The translations under genes and the position numbers were made by a program. From the NCBI GenBank assembly GCA_937928635.1, contig CALFWM010000029.1:1-64000 (forward strand): a DNA stretch of 64,000 nucleotides, in the 5' to 3' direction. The stretch comes from an uncultured Sulfitobacter sp. Its GTDB lineage: Bacteria > Pseudomonadota > Alphaproteobacteria > Rhodobacterales > Rhodobacteraceae. Under the pieces are notes generated by a model that saw nothing but the letters and a program-made list of their open reading frames with translations, made no database searches and was not told where the DNA came from. This document shows, piece after piece, positions 16,386-25,558 of the stretch (positions are counted from its first letter, which is position 1; each line of letters starts with the position of its first letter).

Positions 16386-17822
16386 ATGGAGGCCGTAACA
16401 CAGGGCGTTGGCCGCATGGTCAGCCAGCTTGGCAAGCTGCTTGGCGTGATCATGGTTGGTCTGGTGGCGGGTCTGAGCGCGGTTGGCCTTGGCACAAAGG
16501 CGCTGGTGCTGGTGCCCGCGATGGCCGTTGGCTTTGTCTTGATCATGACGCCCTACAGCCCGCTTTTTGCAATTGTCGCGGCAATCCCGGTCAATGTTGA
16601 AATTGCGGGCCCGATCACCGTGATCCGTCTGGCCATCGTTTACGCTGTCTTTGCCGCCTTCCTTCAGGGCATGAAAGGGCAGGCGCCCAAGATGTATCTG
16701 CCTTTGCCAGAGGGCGGCGTGCCCCTGTGCTTTTTCATCTGGATCTTCTTTGCGACCGTGGCGGTATCCGAGGGCGAACTTGTGAACCGACTGGGCGGGT
16801 TTTTGATCCATGGCATCGTGTTCTTTTTTGTCCTGATGTACGTCGATACGCTGGATCGCTTTCGAAAGGTCATGCTGACGCTGGTCATCGTGGGGTTGGT
16901 GCAGGTCGCATTGGTTGTGGGTGAATCGCGTTTTGGCATCGTGGTTGTGGGCGGGTTTCAGGCCGAACTCGCCGCACAAAGCGACGAAGAGGTCCGCGCC
17001 ATCGGCACCAGCGCGCATCCCATTTTTCTGGCCAGCTTCTTTCAGATCGTCATGGTCTTTGGCGTCTTCCTGATGGTCACAACACGTTATCCGCTGATGC
17101 GCATTATCATGTTGGCCTCTGTCGCGATGTTTCTTTTTGCGTGGTATAACACATGGTCCCGAAGCTCCTGGATCGGGATGGCCGCCATGATCGGGCTGAC
17201 GATGATGGTCTGGTCAAAAGGCACCCGCGTTCTGGCGGTGATCGGCGGCGGGTTGGTTTTTGTCCTGCTGGCGACCCATGATTTTTCGATGTCGGCTGTG
17301 ATCCGTACAATTGATTCACTGGCCGCCGTGCAGCGCGGTTCTGTCCGGGCGGGTGTTTCGGAAAGCACACAGAGCTTTAGCTGGCGCACCGAAAACTGGA
17401 GCGCAGCGGTGTCGATCTGGGCAAGCAGCCCGGTCTTTGGCGTGGGCATCGACCGCGTGCACACCTTTATGCTCGATCACCTGCCGCCGGGTGCACTGGG
17501 GCACCGGTTTGTGCCCGCTGCTGTCCCGCACAACATGTTTTTGCAGGTGCTTGCCGAGGCCGGCCTGCCTGCCCTGCTCTTGTTCATATGGATATGGATC
17601 ACGGCCATCATCGCCACATTGCGCGCGTGGAGCGTGCGCATTTTGCGCCCCTATGCCTTTGCAATTCTGGTTGTCTTGGGCGGGCAATTCACAACGTTTT
17701 TGTTCAACCCGATCCCGCGCGAAATATGGTTTTCCCTCGCCATGGCGCTGGTGTTGGGGCGCATGGCAAAGCAACATTTGGCAACACAAAACGCCGACCC
17801 GACCACAGGTGAAAAAGCCTAA
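16386..17822 (+). CDS. O-antigen ligase/Wzy-like polysaccharide polymerase
   Basis: A 478-residue polytopic membrane protein with about 10-12 hydrophobic helices. The Wzy_C-type region includes FAWYNTWSRSSWIGMAAMIG, then a large periplasmic loop with FSWRTENWSAAVSIWASSPVFGVG and HNMFLQVLAEAGLPALL (about residue 381 on). These Arg- and His-containing loop motifs are typical of O-antigen ligases and Wzy polymerases. In this cluster it most likely polymerises lipid-linked repeat units at the periplasmic face under control of the wzz-like copolymerase. Ligation to a lipid acceptor is the alternative. Its stop overlaps the convergent ABC gene by 4 bp. Confidence 0.85.
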   Translation: MEAVTQGVGRMVSQLGKLLGVIMVGLVAGLSAVGLGTKALVLVPAMAVGFVLIMTPYSPLFAIVAAIPVNVEIAGPITVIRLAIVYAVFAAFLQGMKGQAPKMYLPLPEGGVPLCFFIWIFFATVAVSEGELVNRLGGFLIHGIVFFFVLMYVDTLDRFRKVMLTLVIVGLVQVALVVGESRFGIVVVGGFQAELAAQSDEEVRAIGTSAHPIFLASFFQIVMVFGVFLMVTTRYPLMRIIMLASVAMFLFAWYNTWSRSSWIGMAAMIGLTMMVWSKGTRVLAVIGGGLVFVLLATHDFSMSAVIRTIDSLAAVQRGSVRAGVSESTQSFSWRTENWSAAVSIWASSPVFGVGIDRVHTFMLDHLPPGALGHRFVPAAVPHNMFLQVLAEAGLPALLLFIWIWITAIIATLRAWSVRILRPYAFAILVVLGGQFTTFLFNPIPREIWFSLAMALVLGRMAKQHLATQNADPTTGEKA

Positions 17823-19594
17823 ACCGCGCCCACCCCATCGTTTGAAAACTGCAACTTTGCCAGCCGCGCGTAAAGCCCGCCTTGCGCAACAAGTGCGTCA
17901 TGGGTGCCCTGCGCCACAATGCGCCCCGCCTCAAAAACCAGAATGTGGTCTGCCTGCCGGACAGTTGAGAGGCGATGCGCAATGATGAATGTCGTGCGAT
18001 CGCGCGACAGATCATCAATCGCGGTCTGGATCGCCTTTTCGCTTTCCACATCAAGTGCAGAGGTGGCCTCATCCAACAACAAAACCGGCGCATCGCGCAA
18101 AATCGCGCGGCCAATGGCAATGCGTTGTTTCTGCCCCCCCGACAGCATCACACCGCGTTCCCCCAAAAAGGTCTGATAGCCCTGAGGCAGATCGAACAAA
18201 AACCCATGTGCCGCTGCGGCCCTGGCGGCGGCCTCCACATCCGCGTCAGAGGCGTCAAAGCGGCCAAACCTGATATTGTCCTGCGCGGAAGCTGCAAAAA
18301 TAATCGGGTCCTGAGGCACAAAGGCAATCTGCCTGCGAAAATCCGCGCGGGTCATGTCGCGCAGGTCGATTCCATCCAGCAGAATACGCCCCGCATTTGG
18401 ATCATAAAACCGCAACAACAGCTGCAAGACAGTGCTCTTGCCCGCCCCCGATGGCCCGACCAGCGCAACGGTTTCGCCCGCTGCGATCTCAACACTGATG
18501 CCATCCAGCGCAGGTGCATCCGGGCTGGACGGATAGTGAAACCGCACATCCTCAAACCGGATGACCCCCTTGGCCGCACCCTCAATCTGCTTGGGGTGGG
18601 CCGGGTCCGTCACGCTGTCTTCGGCCTCAAGCAAATCAACAATGCGTTCGGCGGCCCCCGCCGCGCGCTGAATTTCGCCCCAGCAATTGGTCAGCCCATT
18701 GGCCGCCTCTGCCACAAACAGGGCAAACAGAATGAACTGCACCAGATCGCCAATACCCATCGCACCGTTGCGCACATCTGTGGCACCAACCCAGACAACC
18801 CCGATCACGCAGGCCAGCGTCAGAAAAATCACCGACCCGTTCATAACCACATGGGCCTGAACCACATTGCGCGCGGCCTGAAATGCCTTGTCTGAAATGC
18901 CGTCAAACTGATCTTTGCGTAGGGTTTCGTTGGTATAGGCCTGCACCGCCTGCGCCGCTGTCAGGGATTCTGACGCGGACCCGGTTGAACGCGCCACCAG
19001 CTGCTGGCTGAGCCGCGATTGTTTGCGCAGCCGCCTGCCCAACAGGAAAATCGGCACCACCACCACCGGCACGATCGCCAGCACCAGCAGGGTCAGTTTC
19101 AGCGATGTGGCCGCCAGCATCACAAGCGCCCCGATCAACACAAACACATGGCGCAGGGCGGCTGAAAATGACCAGCCAATCACGTTCATCAGCAGCGTTG
19201 TGTCAGAGGTGATGCGCGATATCACCTCGCCCGTCATCACCCGTTCATAAAACGTCGGACTCATCTGGATCATACGCGCAAAAATCTCTTTGCGAATGTC
19301 CGCGATGGTCAGTTCTCCCAACAGCTTGACCAGATAAAACCGCAGGCTAAACCCAACCGCCGCCAGCAAGGCAATGCCCGCCGCAATGATGAAATGCAGA
19401 TTGGGCAACACCGGATCAGGGGTGTCGAACCCCTCGATAATCCGGCGCGCGGCAAACGGGATGGACAGGGTGATGGCCACAGTGATGATCAGCGAAATCA
19501 CCGCCGCAATCATCAACCTGCGATGAGGGCGCAAAAACGGCCAGATACCGGCAAATGACCGGACGGGCCGCAATTTGGCTCCCGGATCACTCAC
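17819..19594 (-). CDS. ABC exporter, fused permease/ATPase (second paralogue)
   Basis: A 591-residue half-transporter clearly homologous to the one at 11136-12905 along its length. Shared segments include IWPF.RP at the N-terminus, LLGEL..DIRK, FARMI.MSP and SRIT.DTT in the permease. ATPase motifs are intact: GPSGAGKST (about 380-388), LSGGQ and DEATSALD. The start is GTG overlapping the stop of the upstream GT2 (GTGA), so translation is coupled. Because both paralogues retain all catalytic motifs, either homodimers with different substrates or a heterodimer is possible. With no Wzx flippase found, it is a candidate for translocating lipid-linked repeat units, as PglK does in N-glycosylation systems (inference). 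Confidence 0.88.
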   Translation of the reverse strand: MSDPGAKLRPVRSFAGIWPFLRPHRRLMIAAVISLIITVAITLSIPFAARRIIEGFDTPDPVLPNLHFIIAAGIALLAAVGFSLRFYLVKLLGELTIADIRKEIFARMIQMSPTFYERVMTGEVISRITSDTTLLMNVIGWSFSAALRHVFVLIGALVMLAATSLKLTLLVLAIVPVVVVPIFLLGRRLRKQSRLSQQLVARSTGSASESLTAAQAVQAYTNETLRKDQFDGISDKAFQAARNVVQAHVVMNGSVIFLTLACVIGVVWVGATDVRNGAMGIGDLVQFILFALFVAEAANGLTNCWGEIQRAAGAAERIVDLLEAEDSVTDPAHPKQIEGAAKGVIRFEDVRFHYPSSPDAPALDGISVEIAAGETVALVGPSGAGKSTVLQLLLRFYDPNAGRILLDGIDLRDMTRADFRRQIAFVPQDPIIFAASAQDNIRFGRFDASDADVEAAARAAAAHGFLFDLPQGYQTFLGERGVMLSGGQKQRIAIGRAILRDAPVLLLDEATSALDVESEKAIQTAIDDLSRDRTTFIIAHRLSTVRQADHILVFEAGRIVAQGTHDALVAQGGLYARLAKLQFSNDGVGAV

Positions 19595-20553
19595 GCCTCG
19601 CGTCTCGCGCCCTGAAAGGTTCCCAACACCCGCCGCGCCACGTGGCGTGCGCCCCGTTTGAATGTCCCGTCGTTTGGCAGGATGTCCGGCAAAAGATCAG
19701 GCCGCGCGACCAGGGGTGCACCGGGTGTGTGATATTCCAGGTCCGTGGTTGGAATGATCCTGTCGCGCCAGCTCACATCGGGCACGCCGTTGCGCTCCAC
19801 CGCTTTGCGTTTGGCGGTAGCAACCATATCCTCGGCGGATTCCAGCACCTTGGACGTGTCCATCATCCGGTCTCTGAAGTTCGGCAGAATGTCCTGTGAA
19901 TAGACCGTGTCGCCGGTGGCTGAAATCTTCCAGCGAGAGGCAAGGCGATCATCAATCTGTTTGGGCGAGCGGTAGGCATAATGCGCGATGCCAATGCGAA
20001 AGCGCGTGCAATGGTTGACCAACGAGGGCCAATCCCGATCGCCCCGCCAGATCAGCCCGCGATGATCCCGCACAAACCGCGGCTCTGACCAATTGTTGAT
20101 GTAATAGCGCATGCGCTGTTCAATCGGGGTGGCGTCATCATAAAGCGCTGGGTTTTCATCAAACCGCGCAACATCCGCCTCCGTCATGTAGAAATTATAG
20201 AACGACCCCCAAAACATATCATCCAGCGGGCCCGCCTTACGAAAGACATCCCGTGGGTCATCCAGAATGATCTCATCAGAATCGTAACGGCCCCAGAAAT
20301 CGCCCGGCTTTGAACGGTCACTAAATTTCAGGAAAACCGACCGGCGCAGCGCGTCTGTGTAAACCGGTGCAGGCTCTGAATAGACCTCAAGGTTTTGATA
20401 ACGGCCTGCCGCCTCGTGCAGAATATCGAGCGTGCCGTCGGTGCTGCCGATGTCACGAATATAGACGTGATCCGCCACCTCGACCGCCCGAACCAGCGTT
20501 TGCCCTACGATGTCTGCTTCGTCCTTGATGACGCCGATCAGATGTATGCGCAC
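19591..20553 (-). CDS. Glycosyltransferase family 2-like protein
   Basis: A 320-residue protein starting RIHLIGVIKDEADIVGQTL, with VADHVYIRDIGSTDGTLDIL and GRYDSDEIILDD, which resemble the nucleotide-binding and DXD parts of family 2 enzymes that begin with a KDE motif. The GTG start at 20553 was chosen because AAGGA lies 7 nt upstream and the family's first beta strand begins there. Longer in-frame extensions give a non-homologous Arg-rich leader. It overlaps the downstream ABC exporter by 4 nt and follows the epimerase gene by 43 nt, so the three form one transcription unit. Probably a soluble sugar transferase; substrate unknown. Confidence 0.8.
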   Translation of the reverse strand: MRIHLIGVIKDEADIVGQTLVRAVEVADHVYIRDIGSTDGTLDILHEAAGRYQNLEVYSEPAPVYTDALRRSVFLKFSDRSKPGDFWGRYDSDEIILDDPRDVFRKAGPLDDMFWGSFYNFYMTEADVARFDENPALYDDATPIEQRMRYYINNWSEPRFVRDHRGLIWRGDRDWPSLVNHCTRFRIGIAHYAYRSPKQIDDRLASRWKISATGDTVYSQDILPNFRDRMMDTSKVLESAEDMVATAKRKAVERNGVPDVSWRDRIIPTTDLEYHTPGAPLVARPDLLPDILPNDGTFKRGARHVARRVLGTFQGARREA

Positions 20554-20596
20554 GGGTGATTCCTTAAGAATTGAACAGCGCGCAGCTGCCTGTTGC

Positions 20597-21613
20597 CTAT
20601 TCCGCCGCTGTGGAGCGTTCGTACTGCAATTCCTTTTCGCACCACTCATAGGTCCGCCGAATGCCCTCGCGCACGTCCACCTTGGGCTCCCAACCCAGAA
20701 TGTCCCGCGCCTTGCTCCAATCGGCGGCACGGTCCATGTCACCCTCAGGCTTGGTCGTGTCAAAGGTGATCGAAATGTCCTTGCCAGAGGCGCGCACAAC
20801 TTCTTCGGCGGTCTCGCGAATGGAGGTGCTGTAGTCGGGCCCGATCTGGATCGCCCCTTTGCCCATGCCACGCTCACAGATGCGCACAAGCGCCTCAACC
20901 GCATCATCAACGTAAACAAACGCACGCCGCTGCTGGCCACTGCCCCAGACCACAAAATCGTCGGTGGGATAGGTAATCGCCTTGCGGATCAAGGCCGGAA
21001 TCACCTGCGATTTGGCCGGATCAAGCACGCAATTTGGTCCGTAAACATTGTGAAACCGCAAAACCCCGGTCTCCATCTTGCCGGATTCCGCCGCCAGCTC
21101 ACACAGGTATTCCCCCATCAGCTTGGACCAGCCATAGGCCGATTCCGGGGAGGCCGGATAAACTTCGTCTTCTTTAAACGGGGGCGGGTCAAGCACCGCC
21201 TGTTTGTCTGCCGGATAGCTACAGGCGGACCCGACATAGACGTATTTGCGCGCACCTGCCTCTTGGGCGGCGGCAATCATATGGTTGTCGATCAGCGCGT
21301 TTTTGTTGAACAAAAAGTACTGATTGCCAAAAACAAAATTAATCCCGGCCACAACATCAGCCAGATGGATGATGATCTCCTGACCCTTGCAGGCCAGATC
21401 ACAGGCAGCCTTTTCGGCCAGGTCAACATTCAGAAACCGCGTTTCCAGATCAATGCTGGGCACCCAGTCAACCGACAGGTTAGACAGCTGCCCGCGCCAC
21501 AAATTATCCGCCACGGTGACATCCGCCCCCAGCTTGGTCAGGCGCCGGACAAGGTTAGATCCAATTTGACCCGCACCGCCTGTCACCAGAACGCGTTTTT
21601 TGTTCCAATCCAT
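20597..21613 (-). CDS. NAD-dependent epimerase/dehydratase (GDP-mannose 3,5-epimerase-like)
   Basis: A 338-residue extended short-chain dehydrogenase. The Rossmann motif is TGGAGQIGSN near residue 10, the catalytic Ser region is VYVGSACSYPADKQ, and the active YxxxK is AYGWSKLMGE. RFHNVYGPNC and SGQQRRAFVYVDDAVEAL are C-terminal substrate motifs. The SACSYP...HNVYGP pattern recalls GDP-mannose 3,5-epimerases, though UDP-sugar epimerases cannot be excluded. The start at 21613 (MDWNKKRVLVTGG) has GAAGG 9 nt upstream; an upstream ATG would add 13 residues before the Rossmann fold. It supplies a nucleotide sugar for the locus and heads a three-gene unit with a GT2 and an ABC exporter. Confidence 0.83.
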   Translation of the reverse strand: MDWNKKRVLVTGGAGQIGSNLVRRLTKLGADVTVADNLWRGQLSNLSVDWVPSIDLETRFLNVDLAEKAACDLACKGQEIIIHLADVVAGINFVFGNQYFLFNKNALIDNHMIAAAQEAGARKYVYVGSACSYPADKQAVLDPPPFKEDEVYPASPESAYGWSKLMGEYLCELAAESGKMETGVLRFHNVYGPNCVLDPAKSQVIPALIRKAITYPTDDFVVWGSGQQRRAFVYVDDAVEALVRICERGMGKGAIQIGPDYSTSIRETAEEVVRASGKDISITFDTTKPEGDMDRAADWSKARDILGWEPKVDVREGIRRTYEWCEKELQYERSTAAE

Positions 21614-21904
21614 TTTTGTAAACCTTCGATCTGTGAATGTCGTTTTATGCAATCGTCTTCAATATCAGGGCCGTATGGCACACTTTTCCCTTGGATGTCA
21701 CTATTGGATTGACACCTGACCGACATTAGCACATCGGCGCAACCCGCCAAAACAGGGCGGACATTCCGGGCGCATTGACCCGCATAAATTTGTGCCGCTT
21801 GCGATTTTGTGCTGGCTCAGCGCACAGTATGTCTCCAGAAAAGGGCGGCATCCTGCACCTGGCAGGGGGCCGTACGAACAAACCCAACAAAGGCTATTTG
21901 AGCA
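21614..21904. other. Divergent intergenic region between epimerase and GT4
   Basis: A 291-bp gap holding promoters for the minus-strand epimerase unit and the plus-strand GT4. No operator-like repeat or structured RNA stands out; short frames here show no family features. Confidence 0.3.
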
Positions 21905-23068
21905 ATGTCTGATGCCCCGTCGAAACTGATCGACGTTCTGTTTCTCCGAAACATGCGTGGAATTGAGCAACCCTCGGGGGGCGAAGTCTATCTTGCCAAC
22001 CTTGCCCGCGCGCTGCCTGCGGCCGGGGTGCGGCCCCATTTCATGTTCGCGACAAACCGGGGCACGGACCACAGCATCGTGCTTGATCTGTTTCGCGATG
22101 CGGGGGCCAGTTTTGATCTGTGCGAGGTTCCCTCCACCCTCAGCCGCGTTGATCTACACAAGGCCCGCGCCATGATCCGACAGCGCAAACCCGATCTGAC
22201 CCATTCGATTGATCACCGCGCAGATCTGATCGGCGCGCTGTTGCACCGTGAATGCCCCCCGGTGGCCAGCTTTCTGGGCTGGACCAATTTCACACCCGGG
22301 TCGTTGCGCTGGAACGTTTATGGCACCATTGATCGCATCGCCCTGCGGCGCATGAAAATGATCTTTTACGATTCAAAACTGATGACCGAAAACCTCGGCG
22401 CGCTGGCCCAATCGCCCAAGATGCGCTATGTACCCAACGGTGTGGAAATCGCCAGTTTCACCGCAGACCGCGATGCGTTTTCCGGCGATCAGCCGCTGAC
22501 CTGCATCCAGATTGCGCGATTTCATCCCAACAAAGGGCAGTTGGATTTTGTCCGCGCGGCCAGCATCGCCAGCAAGCAACGACCAGGCCTGAAATTCATC
22601 CTTGTGGGCAATGCCTCGCCCGTGGATGAAGCCTATGAACGTGAGGTTCGCGAATTTGTCGCGCAAAACTGTGCGGACGCGGTGGAGTTCACCGGCCCTG
22701 TGCCCCACTCCGCACTTGCGGGCCTGATCTCGCGCGCTGATGCGCTTGTCGCGCCCTCTCATCTGGAGGGGCTGAGCTATGCGGTGCTGGAATCCATGTC
22801 GATGGGGCGCGTGCCGATTTGCTATGACACCGGCGGGTTAAGCGAGGCGCTGAGCGCAGATCAGAACGCGGTGATGGTCGCCACAGGCAATATTGAGGCC
22901 ATGGCGCAGGGTTTTCTCGACCTTGATGACGACAAGGAAAAAGGCCGGCGTCTTGGCACTGCGGCCCGTGCATTGGTCTTGGATAAATACAGCCCCAGCG
23001 CCATGGCACAGGGCACGGCGGCGGGATACCGCGAAGTTTTGAAACAGCTGCATGACGCCAAGGGCTGA
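21905..23068 (+). CDS. Glycosyltransferase family 4
   Basis: A 387-residue GT-B enzyme. The donor half has LTCIQIARFHPNKGQLDFVRA and FILVGNASPVDEAY. The complete E-x7-E motif is in PSHLEGLSYAVLESMSMG, with DTGGLSEAL downstream. The N-terminus (VLFLRNMRGIEQPSGGEVYLANLARAL) binds the acceptor. It should transfer a sugar from an NDP donor to the lipid-linked oligosaccharide. It stands alone between two intergenic gaps and is followed 199 bp later by a sugar epimerase on the same strand. Confidence 0.88.
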   Translation: MSDAPSKLIDVLFLRNMRGIEQPSGGEVYLANLARALPAAGVRPHFMFATNRGTDHSIVLDLFRDAGASFDLCEVPSTLSRVDLHKARAMIRQRKPDLTHSIDHRADLIGALLHRECPPVASFLGWTNFTPGSLRWNVYGTIDRIALRRMKMIFYDSKLMTENLGALAQSPKMRYVPNGVEIASFTADRDAFSGDQPLTCIQIARFHPNKGQLDFVRAASIASKQRPGLKFILVGNASPVDEAYEREVREFVAQNCADAVEFTGPVPHSALAGLISRADALVAPSHLEGLSYAVLESMSMGRVPICYDTGGLSEALSADQNAVMVATGNIEAMAQGFLDLDDDKEKGRRLGTAARALVLDKYSPSAMAQGTAAGYREVLKQLHDAKG

Positions 23069-23267
23069 ACGCTATTGCCTGCGGGCACAGCTCTAAATTT
23101 GACGACTTAGAGACCCCTTGATGCGCCTCTCCAAAGGCTCTAGCAACAAGGAATAGATTAGATAACTTTGTTTTAGACATCCGCCCCATCAGGATGATCG
23201 CATTACCGGACGGCTCAGAATAGCAGTTTTTCAGCGCGTTTCTTGCCGCCAGCGAAAGGACATTCCC

Positions 23268-24185
23268 ATGAAGGCTCTCTTGATCGGTGGTAGTGGGTTC
23301 ATCGGCTCACATGTTGTGGATCAATTGCTGGAGCGCGGCCACAGCGTGCGCATCTTTGACCGCGCGCCAGAACACTTTCGCAAAACCCCTGCGGGGGCTG
23401 ATCTGTGCATTGGGCATCTGGGCGACATGGATGCACTGGGCAAGGCCCTGATTGGCATTGACTGCGTTTTCCACACCGCCAGCACCACGGTGCCCTCCAC
23501 CTCCAACCTCGACCCGGTTAGCGACATTCAGGACAATCTGATCAACACCGTGCGCCTGTTGCAATTGATGCAGAAGGCCGCAGTGCAGCGCATTGTCTTC
23601 CTGTCATCGGGCGGCACGGTCTATGGCGTGCCCACAACCCCTATCGTGCGGGAGGATCACCCCCTGCGCCCGATTTCGTCCTACGGCGTTGTGAAAGTTG
23701 CGATCGAAAATTACCTGCATGCCGCGCAGCATCTGCATGGGCTAAAACCCCTCGTCCTGCGCCCCTCCAACCCCTATGGCCCCCGGCAGGGCCTGTCAGG
23801 CGTGCAGGGCGTGATCGCCACGTTTCTGCGCCGTATCGCACTGGAAGAACCCATTGAAATCTGGGGCGACGGCAACATCATCCGCGACTTTTTTCATGTT
23901 GATGACCTTGCCAGGCTTTGCGCGGATTGCATGGAGACGGACATCACCGGCGTCTTTAACGTGGGCAGTGGCACGGGCCATTCCATTCGCGACATCGTTG
24001 AAATCGTGGCAAAGGTAACGCAGCGCGACATCGTGCCAACTTTTCAAACCGGGCGTGGTTTTGATGTGCCCAAGATCATCCTGGACACGCAGGCCATTCG
24101 GGACCGGCTGGGCTGGACCCCTGAAATCGCGCTGGAAGACGGCATTGCAATGACCTGGGATTGGCTAAAATCCCAACCCCTCTAG
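23268..24185 (+). CDS. NAD-dependent sugar epimerase/dehydratase
   Basis: A 305-residue extended SDR of the UDP-glucose 4-epimerase type. The NAD-binding motif is GGSGFIGSH (about 7-15), the Ser region VFLSSGGTVYG, the catalytic YxxxK in SSYGVVK, and the substrate loop RPSNPYGPRQ. RDFFHVDDLARL and NVGSGTGHSI follow as usual. It probably makes a UDP-sugar donor (4-epimer) for the glycosyltransferases. The exact reaction cannot be assigned; it is shorter than classical GalE (about 338), as many GalE-like homologues are. It converges on the GT2 gene with a 6-nt gap. Confidence 0.83.
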   Translation: MKALLIGGSGFIGSHVVDQLLERGHSVRIFDRAPEHFRKTPAGADLCIGHLGDMDALGKALIGIDCVFHTASTTVPSTSNLDPVSDIQDNLINTVRLLQLMQKAAVQRIVFLSSGGTVYGVPTTPIVREDHPLRPISSYGVVKVAIENYLHAAQHLHGLKPLVLRPSNPYGPRQGLSGVQGVIATFLRRIALEEPIEIWGDGNIIRDFFHVDDLARLCADCMETDITGVFNVGSGTGHSIRDIVEIVAKVTQRDIVPTFQTGRGFDVPKIILDTQAIRDRLGWTPEIALEDGIAMTWDWLKSQPL

Positions 24186-24191
24186 CGACGT

Positions 24192-25223
24192 TCAGCTTGC
24201 TTTCTCGGACGGCGCAAAGGGGTCTTTGGACATGGCCCGCGGGATGGATTTTAACACGCCATATCCCAGTGCGCTGGCCCGGCCAAACAGCAGCACAGGC
24301 GACAACACCGCAAGCAGTGGATCACGCTTCACAATCACCAGCGCAAAGGGCAGCGTGCTCAGCAAAAAGACAACCGCCAACAGGCCCGCCACGCTCCAGA
24401 ACACCGGAAAGACCAACGCCAGAACAACGCTCAGCACAATCAAGAACGACAGCAAAATCTGCACCTTCAAACCCTGCGGCGTATAGCTGTCCTTGACCGC
24501 CTTGTCGGGATATTGCCGGTACACAATCATGCGCCAATAGCCGCGCGATATTTTCTTTTTAAGATAGGTCATCATGGAGGGCGGATGCCGGTGAAACAGC
24601 TCTGCCCGATCGTTGAAAATGATGCGATGACCTGCGGCGACCAGACGCCAGGACAGTTCGGTATCCTCATTGTCGGCCACGGGAAAGCGGGAATCAAATC
24701 CGCCCAATTCCCGAAAGACAGCCGTGCGGAACGCGGCTGAATAGCTAAACACCACATCCACACTCTCACTCGCGCGCAGCATCCGATAGCGCTCTTCAAA
24801 CTCTGCCTGTGCAAACCGTGCGCCCAATTCGGGCTGTTTGGACAGATAGGCCCCTTTCACGGCGGACACGCTTTCATCCTGAAACGGCTTGAGCATCTCT
24901 TCGAGCCAATGTGGCAGGGGTTCACAATCAGAATCCGTAAAAATGACCACCTCACCGCTGGCCTCAAACGCCCCCCGATTGCGCGCAGCGGCAGGGCCGG
25001 CATTTTTGGGCTGCCGCAGCACGCGCAGGTCGTAGCCCCGGGCCCGGGCATCGGCAATCCGGCTTTCTGCAATATCTGCGGTGTCGTCCTTTGACTCATC
25101 ATCCACAATGATGATTTCCGCCTGTTCGGGGACATAGGACTGGGACAACAATGCATCAATACAAATGGGTAAGACGTCTTTTGCGTTATACGCGGGAACA
25201 ACAATCGAAACGGAATGAACCAT
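24192..25223 (-). CDS. Membrane glycosyltransferase family 2
   Basis: A 343-residue enzyme. The GT-A domain opens VHSVSIVVPAYNAKDVL, with VDDESKDDTADIAE as nucleotide site, FTDSDCEP as DXD, and ADNEDTELSWRL as the acceptor-side ED motif. Two C-terminal hydrophobic helices (ILLSFLIVLSVVLALVFPVFW and VAGLLAVVFLLSTLPFALVIV) anchor it. The start at 25223 was chosen over a 49-residue upstream extension because it begins the first beta strand of the fold and has AAGG 11 nt upstream. It most likely adds an early sugar at the inner membrane. It is divergent from the initiating transferase gene. Confidence 0.85.
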   Translation of the reverse strand: MVHSVSIVVPAYNAKDVLPICIDALLSQSYVPEQAEIIIVDDESKDDTADIAESRIADARARGYDLRVLRQPKNAGPAAARNRGAFEASGEVVIFTDSDCEPLPHWLEEMLKPFQDESVSAVKGAYLSKQPELGARFAQAEFEERYRMLRASESVDVVFSYSAAFRTAVFRELGGFDSRFPVADNEDTELSWRLVAAGHRIIFNDRAELFHRHPPSMMTYLKKKISRGYWRMIVYRQYPDKAVKDSYTPQGLKVQILLSFLIVLSVVLALVFPVFWSVAGLLAVVFLLSTLPFALVIVKRDPLLAVLSPVLLFGRASALGYGVLKSIPRAMSKDPFAPSEKAS

Positions 25224-25558
25224 GGCTAAAATGACCTTGTCTTTGACATGCTGGGCAAACCCAGTCGGTTGAGTATCACAGATTCCCATTCGCCTGTCAG
25301 CAACAGGAAGCCGCACCGCCCCTTCTGATCTGTGACAACTGCCGCAAACGCGATCAGAATAGGTTATCATTTGGGCATGATCACCCGGTCAGGTTGCATA
25401 CCAAAAGGTAAGGAATCTCTGCCCTATGAAAATGAGCAAATTTGAGGTAATATTTTGATAATTTCTCGCCCGACAGCTTTTTCTGTCACTTGGGTGATTC
25501 GGCTTTGGCCCATTGACGGGTCTGAAAATTTATTGAATTATTTTAAGGTACTAGCACA
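25224..25558. other. Divergent intergenic region upstream of the initiating transferase
   Basis: A 335-bp gap without a credible gene. A possible sigma70-type promoter TTGACG-N17-AATTAT lies at 25513-25541, but it would place the start of transcription almost on the AAGG ribosome site (25545-25548) of the gene at 25559, so it is doubtful. The sequence just before the gene is AT-rich. Confidence 0.35.

Noticed and set aside
20510-21712. 400-residue plus-strand frame across the epimerase
   Set aside because: Antisense to a clear Rossmann-fold epimerase; composition is His/Arg-rich and no motif is present.
23091-23112. CTCTAA-N10-TTAGAG dyad after the GT4 gene
   Set aside because: Stem is AT-rich and short, with no T-run and no second copy; too weak for a terminator or operator call.
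25513-25541. Sigma70-like promoter TTGACG-N17-AATTAT before the initiating transferase
   Set aside because: It would place transcription start on the ribosome-binding site. Kept only as a remark on the intergenic region.
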